Source: CAVUBL01 sp963739795 | GTDB lineage: Bacteria; Acidobacteriota; Thermoanaerobaculia; Multivoradales; DATKCC01 | Reading direction: 5' to 3' | Assembly: GCA_963739795.1 (NCBI GenBank) | Contig: CAVUBL010000008.1 | Span: forward strand, 248,001 to 312,000 | Length of the DNA: 64,000 bases | Part shown: piece after piece, positions 1 to 8,193 of the stretch | Position numbering within the stretch: the stretch's first letter is position 1 | Layout of the letters: every line of letters begins with the position of its first letter | The notes under the pieces: generated by a model | The model's database searches: none | Seen by the model: only the letters and a program-made list of their open reading frames with translations | Told to the model about the DNA's origin: nothing | Made by a program: the position numbers and the translations under genes

Positions 1-1116
1 GGCGTCGGCGAGCTCCTCGGCCAGGGCGCCCCGCCGCGCCTTGGCGGCGGCGACCTCGGCCGCGGTCCGGCCCCCGTCCCACAGCGACCATCGGGCCGAC
101 ACTCCGACGCTCCAGGAGTCGTTCCACTGGTCGGCGAGGGGGAGGTAGCGCATGTTGGGGCGTGCCAGGGTCCAGCCCGCGGAGGCGCCCACGGTGGGCC
201 GCGCCGCGGCCCGGGCCACGTCCTCCCGAGCCGCCGAGGCGCCGACCCGGGCCTCCAGCACGGCGACCTCGGGGCGGGCGTCCAGGGCTCCCGATTGGAG
301 GGCCGGCAGGGGGGCCGGCTCCGGCGGCAGCGCCTGCGGCATGGCGTCGGCCAGCTCGATCTCGGTGCCCGCCGGCTCGTCGAGGAGAGAGCGCAGCTCG
401 GCCATGCGCTCGTCGGCGTCGGTCCGGGCCCGGATCACCGCCAGGCGGGCGGAGGCGGTCCGGGCCTCGGCCGCCAGCACGTCGGCGTCCACCGCCATGC
501 CTGCCTTGCGCAGCGAGCGGGCGTCGGCGAGGAGCTTTTCGGCCCGCTTCTGCTGGCTGAGGGCCGCGTCCACGTCGGCCCGGGCGGCGGCGGCCCGCCA
601 GTAGGCGAGGCGGGCCTGGAGGGCGACCTCGGAACGGGTCCTTCCCGCGTCGGCCTTGGAGGCGTCGAGCTCTTGGCGCGAGGCCCGACGCGAGGCGGCC
701 ACGCGGCCGCCGGTGTAGAGGGGCTGGTCGACACCGAGGGTCAGGCCGTAGGCGGTGCGGATGTCGGGGAAGATCGTCCTGGGGGCGCCGCCGGGGCCCA
801 GGGGCACGGTGAGCTCGGGCACGGAGCTCCGCTCCTCGGCGGAGGCCGAGGCGAAGACGGTGGGCCGGCGGGCGGCGTCGGCGGCGGCGACCTGGGAGTG
901 GGCCCCGGCCACGCGCTCGTCGGCGGCGCCGGCGCCGTGGGACACCTCGACGGCGCGCCGGGCGGCGGCCTCGGCGTCGAGGCGCAGGGTGGCGGGCTCA
1001 CTCTGGGCGCGGGCGGCGGGAGCCGCGAGGAGCACGGAGAGGAGGGCGGCCGGCAGGACGGCCGCGAGGAGCCGCGGAGCCGCCGGCCTGCGGCGGAGTG
1101 AGGATGGACGGGTCAT
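1..1116 (-). CDS. TolC-family outer-membrane efflux protein (partial)
   Basis: Translation from the ATG at 1116 gives a signal peptide (two leucine/alanine-rich stretches ending in APAARAQ) followed by long alanine/arginine-rich helices and the motif QPLYTGGRV, which is typical of TolC/OEP trimer channels. The frame stays open to the window edge, so the C-terminus is missing. Its ATGA start overlaps the stop of the ABC ATPase by 4 bp, making it the fourth gene of a tetR-hlyD-ABC-tolC operon. Expected role: the outer-membrane duct of a tripartite exporter. The matching permease genes would lie beyond position 1. Confidence 0.88.
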   Translation of the reverse strand, partial: MTRPSSLRRRPAAPRLLAAVLPAALLSVLLAAPAARAQSEPATLRLDAEAAARRAVEVSHGAGAADERVAGAHSQVAAADAARRPTVFASASAEERSSVPELTVPLGPGGAPRTIFPDIRTAYGLTLGVDQPLYTGGRVAASRRASRQELDASKADAGRTRSEVALQARLAYWRAAAARADVDAALSQQKRAEKLLADARSLRKAGMAVDADVLAAEARTASARLAVIRARTDADERMAELRSLLDEPAGTEIELADAMPQALPPEPAPLPALQSGALDARPEVAVLEARVGASAAREDVARAAARPTVGASAGWTLARPNMRYLPLADQWNDSWSVGVSARWSLWDGGRTAAEVAAAKARRGALAEELADA

Positions 1117-2060
1117 ACGGCCTCCCTTGGGGAGCGGGGTGAATCGTTCGCGGTGAGATAGAGGAACGTGTCTTCGAGGCCGGCGTGGATCTCGCGCACC
1201 CCGTCGGCGTGGATGTCGGCGGCGGCGAGGGCCCGCCGCACCGCCGCCACGGGATCGTCGACCCCTTCGAGGCGGGCGTGGACCGAGGCGCCGAAGACCG
1301 TGACGTCGGCGGCGCCGGGAAGCCCTTCGAGGGTTTGGACGACGGCCTCGCGCGGCCCGCCGCTCACCTCCACCATGCGCCCCGGGAGGCGCCCGGGGAT
1401 CTCCCGCGGCGGCGCGTCGGCGAGCTTGCCGCCGTGGTCCATGAGCACCACCCGGGAGCAGCGCTCGGCCTCGTCGAGGTAGGGGGTGGCGACGACCAGG
1501 GTGAGGCCCTCGGCGACGAGCTCGCCCAGGAAGCGCCACAGCTCGCGGCGGGTCACCGGGTCGACGCCGGTGGTGGGCTCGTCGAGGAGCAGCACCTCGG
1601 GCGAGTGGATGAGGGTGCAGGCCAGGGCCAGCTTCTGCTTCATGCCGCCGGAGAGCTGGTCGGCCAGGCGGGAGCGGAAGCGCAGGAGCTCGACCCGGCG
1701 CAGGAGCTCGTCGCGGCGCCGGTGCCAGTCCTCGACGGAGTACATGAGGGCGAAGAACTGGATGTTCTCGTCCACCGTCAGGTCGCCGTAGAGGGCGAAG
1801 CGCTGGGCCAGGTACCCGACGCGCTGGTGGAGGGCGCGGCGGTGGGCCCAGATGGGCAGCCCGAAGGCGAGGGCCGCGCCGCCGCTCGGCCGCAGCAGGC
1901 CGGCCAGGACCCGCAGGGTCGAGGTCTTGCCAGCGCCGTCGGGTCCGATCAGGCCGACCACCTCGCCCTCGCGGGCCTCGAGGTCGAGGCTCCGGACCGC
2001 CTCGGTCTCGCCGTAGCGCACCTGGAGACCGTCCAGGCGGAGGAGGGCGGAGTCGCTCAT
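1113..2060 (-). CDS. ABC transporter ATP-binding protein (YbhF-like exporter ATPase)
   Basis: A 315-residue nucleotide-binding domain. Walker A is GPDGAGKTST near residue 40, the signature is LSGGMKQKLAL and Walker B is VLLLDEPTTGVDP. A C-terminal extension of about 80 residues, of the type found in drug and ABC-2 exporters, follows. The start overlaps the hlyD stop by 4 bp (ATGA), so translation is probably coupled. The order regulator-adaptor-ATPase resembles the E. coli cecR-ybhG-ybhF-ybhS-ybhR cluster, but here a TolC-like gene follows at once instead of permeases. Expected role: energising export of a drug or other amphiphile across the inner membrane. Confidence 0.93.
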   Translation of the reverse strand: MSDSALLRLDGLQVRYGETEAVRSLDLEAREGEVVGLIGPDGAGKTSTLRVLAGLLRPSGGAALAFGLPIWAHRRALHQRVGYLAQRFALYGDLTVDENIQFFALMYSVEDWHRRRDELLRRVELLRFRSRLADQLSGGMKQKLALACTLIHSPEVLLLDEPTTGVDPVTRRELWRFLGELVAEGLTLVVATPYLDEAERCSRVVLMDHGGKLADAPPREIPGRLPGRMVEVSGGPREAVVQTLEGLPGAADVTVFGASVHARLEGVDDPVAAVRRALAAADIHADGVREIHAGLEDTFLYLTANDSPRSPREAV

Positions 2061-3082
2061 CCCTGGCTCCCCTGGCTCCCCTGGCTTCCGGCGGCGGGAG
2101 CCCCGAAGTAGGCGTCGGCGGGCATCCCCGGCTTGAAGACGCCGTCCGGGTTGGGCAGCGCCACCTTGACCTTGAACACCAGCTTGGCCCGCTCCTCGGG
2201 CGTCTGCACGTTCTTGGGCGTGAACTCGGCCACCGACGAGATGAAGGAGACCTTGCCCTCGAACGGCTTGTCCTGGCCGTCGACCCGCACGGTGACGCGG
2301 TCGCCCAGGTGGATGTTGGCGAGCTGCGGCTCGCCCACGTAGGCGTTGAGCCAGGGGTGGGCGAGATCGGTCAGCACGCAGATCGGAGCGCCGGGGGCGA
2401 GCACCTCGCCCGGCTCGGAGATCCGGTCGGTGATCACGCCGGCGCGCGGTGCCGTGACGGTGGCCTCGCGGATGCGCTCCTCGACGGCGGCCACGGCCGC
2501 TTCGGCGGCGGCGCGCTGGGCCCGGGCGCTCTCGATCTCCTCGCGCCTCGGTCCGGCGGTGAGCTTGTCGAGCTGGGCCTTGAGGGCCGAGGTCCGGCGC
2601 GTCGCCACCTGGAGGCGGGTCTCGGCGTCGTCCTTCGACTTCTCGGTGGCGGTGCCCTGCTCGGCCAGGCCCTTCAGGCGGTCGAAGTCCCGCTGGGCGT
2701 TGTCGAGCTCGGCCTGGGCCTGGGCGAGCTGCTGCTCGGCGCGGTCGAGGTCCTCGATCCGGGTGCCCGAGAGGAGCAGGCGGAGCTGAGCGTCGGCCGC
2801 CTGCGACTGGGCCCGGGCCCGGGCCAGCTCGTGCTCGGCGTCGGCGGTGTCCAGGTGGGCGACGAGGCCGCCGGCGGCGACCTGGTCGCCCTCCTGGAGA
2901 GGCGCGGCGAGGAGGCGGCCACCGACCTTGGCGGCGAGGCGGACCTGGGTCGCCTCGATGTGGCCGGAGGCGTGGATGCGGCCATCGTTTCCGTCGCCGC
3001 GGCAGCCGGACGCGGCGAGGACGACGAGGACACCGAGGGCGAGATAGACGTGAGAGGGGAGGGTGAGCTTGCGCCAGCTCAT
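2057..3082 (-). CDS. HlyD-family periplasmic adaptor, predicted lipoprotein
   Basis: A 341-residue membrane-fusion protein. The N-terminus has a short hydrophobic helix ending in the lipobox-like LAASGC, so it is probably lipidated. A biotinyl-lipoyl-like half (GHIEATQVRLAAKVGGRL) comes next, then a long coiled coil of Glu/Arg/Ala heptads (about residues 85-205), the second half (APRAGVITDRISEPGEVLAPG) and a beta-barrel. The last ten residues are GSQGSQGSQG, encoded by a 9-bp tandem repeat. The gene overlaps its neighbours by 4 bp on both sides. It should link the ABC pump to the TolC-like channel. Confidence 0.92.
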   Translation of the reverse strand: MSWRKLTLPSHVYLALGVLVVLAASGCRGDGNDGRIHASGHIEATQVRLAAKVGGRLLAAPLQEGDQVAAGGLVAHLDTADAEHELARARAQSQAADAQLRLLLSGTRIEDLDRAEQQLAQAQAELDNAQRDFDRLKGLAEQGTATEKSKDDAETRLQVATRRTSALKAQLDKLTAGPRREEIESARAQRAAAEAAVAAVEERIREATVTAPRAGVITDRISEPGEVLAPGAPICVLTDLAHPWLNAYVGEPQLANIHLGDRVTVRVDGQDKPFEGKVSFISSVAEFTPKNVQTPEERAKLVFKVKVALPNPDGVFKPGMPADAYFGAPAAGSQGSQGSQG

Positions 3083-3723
3083 GATGGGTCTCCTTGCAGG
3101 GTGATTCCGTGGAGGATGATGTCGCTCGCCGAGCGGGCGATGTCGGTCAGGTTGAAGTCGGTGCCGGGGCCCTCGACTCCGAGCTCTTCGAGGCGTCCGA
3201 GGAGCCGGACGCCGTTGGCGGCCAGGAAGACTCCGCCGACCACCAGGATGTGCGTGACGAGGGGGTCGACGTCGCGCCGGAAGACGCCGTGAGCGCGCCC
3301 GTCCTCGACCACCTGGCGGGTCATGGCGATGAACCCGGCCATACCGGCGAGCACCTCGCGAGGCAGGTGTGGGGCTCCCCCCGCGATCTCCCGCAGCATG
3401 ATCTGGGGAAACGGGGGGTGGGCGAAAGCGGTGCTGGCGAAGGCCGCCTGGAGGCCGGCGAGGCGCTCGGCGGGCCCGCCATCGCTCTCCACCGCTCGAG
3501 CCAGGCGTCCGGACAGGTCCCGGAAGTAGGCGTCCAGCACACGGCGGTAGAGCTCGGCCTTGTCGCCCACGTGGTAGTAGAGCATCGCCTTGTTGACGCC
3601 GGCCCGGCGTGCGATCTCGTCCACCCGTGCGCCGGCATAACCCTGCTCGGCAAAGACCTCGCCGGCGGCGGCCAGGATCTTCTCGGTCGGGCTGGCGGCG
3701 GGGGGCTCGGGAGCGTTCGGCAT
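3079..3723 (-). CDS. TetR-family regulator of the efflux operon
   Basis: The N-terminal helix-turn-helix is TetR-like: a segment beginning TEKILAAAGEVFAEQGY, then VDEIARRAGVNKAMLYYHV. A ligand-binding helical domain resembling the CecR/DUF1956 group follows. I chose the ATG at 3723 because AAAGGAA sits just upstream. The longer in-frame start at 3768 would fall inside the predicted operator. The stop overlaps the hlyD start by 4 bp. As first gene of the efflux operon behind a palindromic operator, it is very likely an autorepressor that releases on binding a pump substrate. Confidence 0.93.
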   Translation of the reverse strand: MPNAPEPPAASPTEKILAAAGEVFAEQGYAGARVDEIARRAGVNKAMLYYHVGDKAELYRRVLDAYFRDLSGRLARAVESDGGPAERLAGLQAAFASTAFAHPPFPQIMLREIAGGAPHLPREVLAGMAGFIAMTRQVVEDGRAHGVFRRDVDPLVTHILVVGGVFLAANGVRLLGRLEELGVEGPGTDFNLTDIARSASDIILHGITLQGDPS

Positions 3724-3750
3724 GGGTTCCTTTCTGGGTCGTCGGAAGTG

Positions 3751-3809
3751 ACCGACCAGTTGGTTCAACCGACTGGTTGGTTATATCGAGCGGTCGAGGG
3801 TGCTGTCAA
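3751..3809 (-). promoter_or_regulatory. Sigma70-type promoter with TetR operator palindrome
   Basis: Read on the minus strand, a perfect -35 TTGACA (3804-3809) is followed after 18 bp by a -10-like TATAAC (3780-3785). Immediately downstream, and touching the -10, lies the inverted repeat ACCAACCAGT / ACTGGTCGGT (3751-3782, one mismatch, about 12-bp centre). Its position over the transcription start fits repression by the TetR protein encoded directly downstream. Confidence 0.7.
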
Positions 3810-4095
3810 CCCCCTCCCGTCGGCCCCGGGACCTGAGGCTTCGCCCTCCGGGCGAGCCGGGTGCCGGAGCCTCGGCCCACCGATATGCAAGGTACCTGTA
3901 TGGATCTGACGCAGGAGAGCCCTACGGCCCGTTCGCTGCAACGGGGCTCGCAGACTCCTAACCTCGAAGATTCACGAGACGGCGGAGCAAGAGGCGCTCC
4001 GACGGATGGCTGAGGTTCCAGGCCGCCACCGCCCGTGAGCTGTGGCCCGGTGAGATTCCGCCGGGCCGTATGCTCGGGCTGGGCGAGCCGGAGCC

Positions 4096-4647
4096 CTACG
4101 GATACAGCACGCCGAAGATCGCGCCGGTGGCGAGGCCGTAGATCAGGCCGTCCACGAGGTGCTTGACGACGTGGGACCAGGGCCGCCCCATCCAGATCCC
4201 CTCCTGGACGGTGGACCAGCAGTAGGCCAGCCAGGCCACGGTCGAGGCGACCTGGAAGACCAGGACGAAGCCCACGCCGTGCGGGATCGTCCGCGAGACC
4301 ACGTAAGCCACCGTGGTGCTCACGACCAGTGCCCAGACGAACCACTGGGCCATGTTTTTGGCCATCCGAGGCAGGCCGCTGGGCACGACGGTGAGAAAGG
4401 CCACCGGCCCGTCCTCCAGCTTCTTCTGATACGCCGGGTCCTCCAACGCCTTGTGGTCCGCCATGAAGGGGACCGTGTAGCTCCCCGGCGCCGCGCCCCG
4501 GAGCGCCGCGCGCGTCGCCTCCTCGTCGGGCAGGGGCCGGAAGTCCTTCTTGTGCCAGGGCAGCATCATCCACACCAGCGCGCTCAGGACGAACGCGGCG
4601 ACCGCAGAGAGCACGATCGGCAGCCACAGGGAGACCAGTGAGACCAT
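4096..4647 (-). CDS. Conserved membrane protein of unknown function
   Basis: The ATG at 4647 is preceded by a very strong ribosome site (AAAGGAGGAGG), which decides against longer starts. The 183-residue product has an N-terminal membrane helix (LPIVLSAVAAFVLSALVWMM), a hydrophilic segment of about 75 residues with PWHKKDFRPLPDEEATRAAL, and three further membrane helices to the C-terminus. I recognise a conserved type of small bacterial membrane protein but no named family. A -10-like TAGAAT (minus strand, 4686-4691) lies 39 bp upstream. It is divergent from the DinB-like gene. Confidence 0.8.
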   Translation of the reverse strand: MVSLVSLWLPIVLSAVAAFVLSALVWMMLPWHKKDFRPLPDEEATRAALRGAAPGSYTVPFMADHKALEDPAYQKKLEDGPVAFLTVVPSGLPRMAKNMAQWFVWALVVSTTVAYVVSRTIPHGVGFVLVFQVASTVAWLAYCWSTVQEGIWMGRPWSHVVKHLVDGLIYGLATGAIFGVLYP

Positions 4648-4814
4648 GTCCTCCTCCTTTCGTCGGGTTTCCGGAAAGTTGGAGGATTCTACCCGTTCGG
4701 CCCGGAGGCGGAGCTTCCCTACCCCGTCTCGTGAAGCGTCCGGGCTAGACTCAGTGACGGCAACCGGTGCTCTTGCGGCAGCCCGCGAACGAGCCACCCA
4801 AGACTGGAGACCCT

Positions 4815-5336
4815 ATGATCGAACCCTACGCCACCGAGTTTCACCGCTACCGCCGGATCGCCGAGAAGGCCCTCGAGCAGGTGCCGGACGAGGCGCTCAA
4901 CCGGGTGCCCGGACTCGACGGCAACTCCCTCGCCATGCTGGTGCGACACCTCTCGGGGAACTTGCTGTCGCGGTTCACCGACTTCCTCACCTCCGACGGC
5001 GAAAAGCCCTGGCGCCGGCGGGACGAGGAGTTCGAGGAACGTCCCTACACGCGGGCCGAGGTCGACGAGATGTGGCGGCGCGGGTGGGAGGTGCTGGACG
5101 GAGCGCTCGAGAGCGTGACCGAAGCCGATCTCTTGCGCGAGGTCACGATCCGCGGCCAGGCCCTCCGGGTCGACGCCGCCCTCGCCCGCTCCCTCGCCCA
5201 CCTCGCCTACCACGTCGGCCAGATGGTCCTCATCGCCCGCCGGGAGCAGGGGAGCGACTGGCGCTGGATCAGCATCCCCAAGGGCCAGTCCGAGCAGTAC
5301 AACCGCAAGCCCACCAAGGAGCGCGGCCCGGCGTGA
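4815..5336 (+). CDS. DinB superfamily protein, DUF1572 type
   Basis: A 173-residue four-helix protein. It has the DinB-type metal-site histidines: one in MLVRHLSGN near residue 45 and two in SLAHLAYHVGQM near residues 135-140. It also has the C-terminal WISIPKGQSEQYN motif seen in DUF1572 proteins. The start at 4815 follows GGAGA; an in-frame start 48 bp upstream lacks a site. Family members are often thiol transferases (bacillithiol or mycothiol type) or have unknown function. The substrate cannot be read from the sequence. Confidence 0.85.
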   Translation: MIEPYATEFHRYRRIAEKALEQVPDEALNRVPGLDGNSLAMLVRHLSGNLLSRFTDFLTSDGEKPWRRRDEEFEERPYTRAEVDEMWRRGWEVLDGALESVTEADLLREVTIRGQALRVDAALARSLAHLAYHVGQMVLIARREQGSDWRWISIPKGQSEQYNRKPTKERGPA

Positions 5337-5407
5337 CGGCCGCCGGTCGTCCTCACGGCCTGGCGGGACCACTAGATGTTTGCCGCGTGATGGCCTGGAC
5401 TTCACAG

Positions 5408-6946
5408 TCACTGTGCGAAGATCTGGCCCGCGATCTTCTGGTACTTTTTCGGGTCCCTGAGCTGCTTCTCGTACTTCTCTCCCTCGAGCTTCAGGCGCAA
5501 CGGGTTCATGCCGCGGGTCTTGGTCATGTACTCGGCCGCCTTCCGGATGAGCTCGTCCTCGGAGAGGCCGTGGACCCGCACGAGGAGGCCGAGGGCGTTG
5601 AGCCATGCCTGGGCGAGGAGTTGCGCTTCGAGCTCGTCCTGGACCTGTCCGACGGCTGACACGAGGAACCCGAACCCCAGGATCGCCTTCGCGAAACGGC
5701 GGTTGAACGTCTCCATGCTCATCTGTTGCATGACCGACTTCGCGAAGGTTTTCTGGTCGAAGTTCCCGAGCATCTGCCCTTTTCCGTCGAGTTTCTCCGC
5801 GAACGTCACCTTCGGTTTCCAGGGGTAGGGGATCGTGGCCTTCGCCTCTCGAATGAAGCCGTGATTCTTGAGGAAGGTCTGCGCCACCTGCCTCACGGCC
5901 GGGTCCTCCTGGCCATAGAGCACCACGAAGCCCTTGGACCTTCCGTAGGCGTCGAGGAGGCCCGAGCACATGAAACAGGGCTCCAGGCTGGTGTACAGGC
6001 GGCAGTTGTCGGGCAACAACGGCTTGGTGTACGTCTTCTGGAGGAGCTTGATGGTCGAGACCTCCGCGTGAAACGTGGCGGAGAAGTCGACGCCCCAGCT
6101 CAGGATCTCGCCACGCTCGCTGGCGAGGATCGCACCGACCTTCTGATGTTCGCCGCTCTTGCCCAACGGGGCGGCGAGCTTCGCCGCCAGTCCGTACGTG
6201 GCGAGCCCGAAGATCGAGTCGAAGAGGACTTTGCTCGGTCCCGAGAGCGTGCCGTAGGTCTTGGAGACGCCGATGTCTCCGAGGAGCTCGAAAGACGGAG
6301 AGCCGTTGGTACCCACCGAGTAGCTCACCACGCCGAAGCGGCATTGCACGGACCGCTCGGTCTGCTTGGGAACGTTCAAGAGTTCCGCGATGTCGACCTC
6401 CTGCTTCGAGGCGATGAGAAAGCTGTCGCCGTCGAGGGTGATGGCGGGCGGCTTCTTCGTGAGTTTCGCGCCGGACAGCCGGCTCCAGGCACTGAAGAAC
6501 GACGGGAAGTACCCTCCGTTCTTCCCCGATGGATAGCCGTGGACCGCCTTGACGTTCAGGCAGCCGGCGGCGAGCTTCGTGGGTCGGGCTTCGATCACGC
6601 TTGCCACCACCCCACCGAGATCGGGGAAGAACAGCCGAGGATCGCCATTCTGGCCGCTCTGCTTGACCTGCTCGATGAAGATGCCGAGATCGGAGGGACC
6701 GGGCCGAGCCGTGGAGTAGATGTGCGGATCGGTGAGGACGTCCCAGCTCATCCCTTGAAAGAGATGCTGGATCAGGTTGACGACGGCGGTGTGCCCCGGG
6801 TACCTGCCCGACTCGTCGCAGGCGAGGAAGATGTTCCCCGCCGTCTTCTTGTGCCGGGCCGCCAGCAGGGCGACCTCCTTCCCGGTCTTCGACTTGAACG
6901 CGAAGGCCAGGGCCATCATCACGTGGTGGACGGTGAGGTCGGCCAT
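5408..6946 (-). CDS. Large cytidine-deaminase-fold protein, Bd3614-like
   Basis: The 512-residue protein carries a zinc deaminase signature in its middle: H293-A-E295 (context TFHAEVSTIKLL) and P323-C324-F-M-C327 (context SLEPCFMCSGLL), the spacing used by the nucleoside/nucleic-acid deaminase superfamily. Residues 1-270 form an unassigned domain. Its segment ACDESGRYPGHTAVVNLI has HTA where an active deaminase would have HAE, so it might be a degenerate second deaminase fold (inference). The C-terminal 130 residues are helical. There is no signal peptide. It lies 91 bp downstream of, and is probably co-transcribed with, the unknown gene at 7038-8066. The substrate (free nucleotide, RNA, DNA) is unknown. 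Bd3614-type deaminases have been discussed as effectors or toxins, but nothing here shows secretion. Confidence 0.78.
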   Translation of the reverse strand: MADLTVHHVMMALAFAFKSKTGKEVALLAARHKKTAGNIFLACDESGRYPGHTAVVNLIQHLFQGMSWDVLTDPHIYSTARPGPSDLGIFIEQVKQSGQNGDPRLFFPDLGGVVASVIEARPTKLAAGCLNVKAVHGYPSGKNGGYFPSFFSAWSRLSGAKLTKKPPAITLDGDSFLIASKQEVDIAELLNVPKQTERSVQCRFGVVSYSVGTNGSPSFELLGDIGVSKTYGTLSGPSKVLFDSIFGLATYGLAAKLAAPLGKSGEHQKVGAILASERGEILSWGVDFSATFHAEVSTIKLLQKTYTKPLLPDNCRLYTSLEPCFMCSGLLDAYGRSKGFVVLYGQEDPAVRQVAQTFLKNHGFIREAKATIPYPWKPKVTFAEKLDGKGQMLGNFDQKTFAKSVMQQMSMETFNRRFAKAILGFGFLVSAVGQVQDELEAQLLAQAWLNALGLLVRVHGLSEDELIRKAAEYMTKTRGMNPLRLKLEGEKYEKQLRDPKKYQKIAGQIFAQ

Positions 6947-7037
6947 GGGCGGCGAGTGGGGGCTGAGAGTCCCTAGAGTACGGAGTGCGGCGCGGGCGTG
7001 TCCTCTTGGCAGCGGAGAGCCTCCGGTGGAGCCGCGT

Positions 7038-8066
7038 TCAGGTCGGCCGGAGGATTCCGCGGCCCATCATGCCGTCGACCCACTGGCGCTGGTTCGGTTC
7101 GAGCTGCTGGTAGCCGACGCCCCAGCGCGTGGCCGAGAGCACCTCCTGCTCTCCGAGCGCCCCGAGGACTCGGTACTTCTGGTCCTGCGTCAGGTTCTCA
7201 TAGGTCCGACGGAAGAGCTTCTTCGCCACGTAGTCCGTCGGGTCCCAGTTCAGCCGCTTCTGGGCCCTCGCCTCCAGGAATCCCCGGAGCAGGGGATACT
7301 GGCCGGGATCGAGCTGGCCCGCGAGGAACTCACCGAAGTGCTCGGGACAGCGGAAATCCTGCGCCGAGTCCGCCCGGACGGCGATCGTGTTTCCCCCGTT
7401 GTGGCGGTCCCGGTCGCAGAGCACCTGCCAGAGGTCGACCCAGTCGGCGCCGTGAACCGGCGGATCGAGCTCGGAGACGTAGTCCTCGCTCCCGCATCGC
7501 TTGAAGACCCGGACCGCAGTCCCCCTTGGGCCGAGGGCACCGCTTTGCGCCAGGACGTACCACTGGATGCGGTGGGTGAACTCGCCGTGGGCGCCGGGGA
7601 CCCCGGGGTCCTTCCAGTGGCGGCCGAGGGCGAGCTGGGCCCGGAAGTTCTCCGGGGAGACCACGGAGACGTAGAGCTGGGCCTTGTTGGAGGTCAAGAT
7701 CCCGACGTTGAAGCTGAACCCCTCGTCTCTCTCGACCCGGGTGAGCTCCTTTGAGAGAAGGTGCGAGTAGGTCTGGTTCTTCTCGACGCCGCCTCCGAGC
7801 CGCTGGTTCCAGTAGTCGCGGGCCGCCTGCCGGTGCAGGTCCATGTTCGGTTGGGGCGAGAAGGGGCCGAAGGGCCTCAGCCGGCTCTCGAGAGAGCGCT
7901 GAAGGGCGGCCTCGAGACGCTGCAACCCCTGGACGAAATCGACGTTGTCCATACCCTGGCCGAGGACGTACCCCACCTCGACCATCCGAAGGTACAGGGG
8001 GTCTTCATTGATGCCGGGAAAGAAGTGAACCAGCTCCTCCTGCACGTCGGGTCGCGTCACGGGCAT
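7038..8066 (-). CDS. Unrecognised protein upstream of the deaminase gene
   Basis: The 342-residue soluble protein has no signal peptide or membrane helix. The ATG at 8066 was chosen because AGGAGG lies about 10 bp upstream; in-frame sequence further upstream is shadow of the opposite strand. Visible features are a helical N-terminal third, a beta-rich middle (FSFNVGILTSNKAQLYVSVV), a segment RHNGGNTIAVRADSAQDFRCP, and a basic C-terminus. I cannot assign a family. Its only clear context is the deaminase gene 91 bp downstream on the same strand, so a functional pair is plausible but unproven. Confidence 0.72.
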   Translation of the reverse strand: MPVTRPDVQEELVHFFPGINEDPLYLRMVEVGYVLGQGMDNVDFVQGLQRLEAALQRSLESRLRPFGPFSPQPNMDLHRQAARDYWNQRLGGGVEKNQTYSHLLSKELTRVERDEGFSFNVGILTSNKAQLYVSVVSPENFRAQLALGRHWKDPGVPGAHGEFTHRIQWYVLAQSGALGPRGTAVRVFKRCGSEDYVSELDPPVHGADWVDLWQVLCDRDRHNGGNTIAVRADSAQDFRCPEHFGEFLAGQLDPGQYPLLRGFLEARAQKRLNWDPTDYVAKKLFRRTYENLTQDQKYRVLGALGEQEVLSATRWGVGYQQLEPNQRQWVDGMMGRGILRPT

Positions 8067-8193
8067 GGAAAGGCCCTCCTCTCGGGGGCCGAGGCTCTCG
8101 GCGGGAAGTTCAAGCACCGAAGTTATCACGGGGACGCTGCGGCGATCGGTGACCGGAGGTGGAGTACTCTCCCCGACGGAGGAGCGCGACCCA

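Noticed and set aside
3838..3860. GC hairpin (GGCTTCGCCC/GGGCGAGCC) as a terminator
   Set aside because: It lies upstream of the tetR promoter and 235 bp past the end of the neighbouring membrane-protein gene, has a mismatch and no U-tract, so I could not assign it to a transcript.
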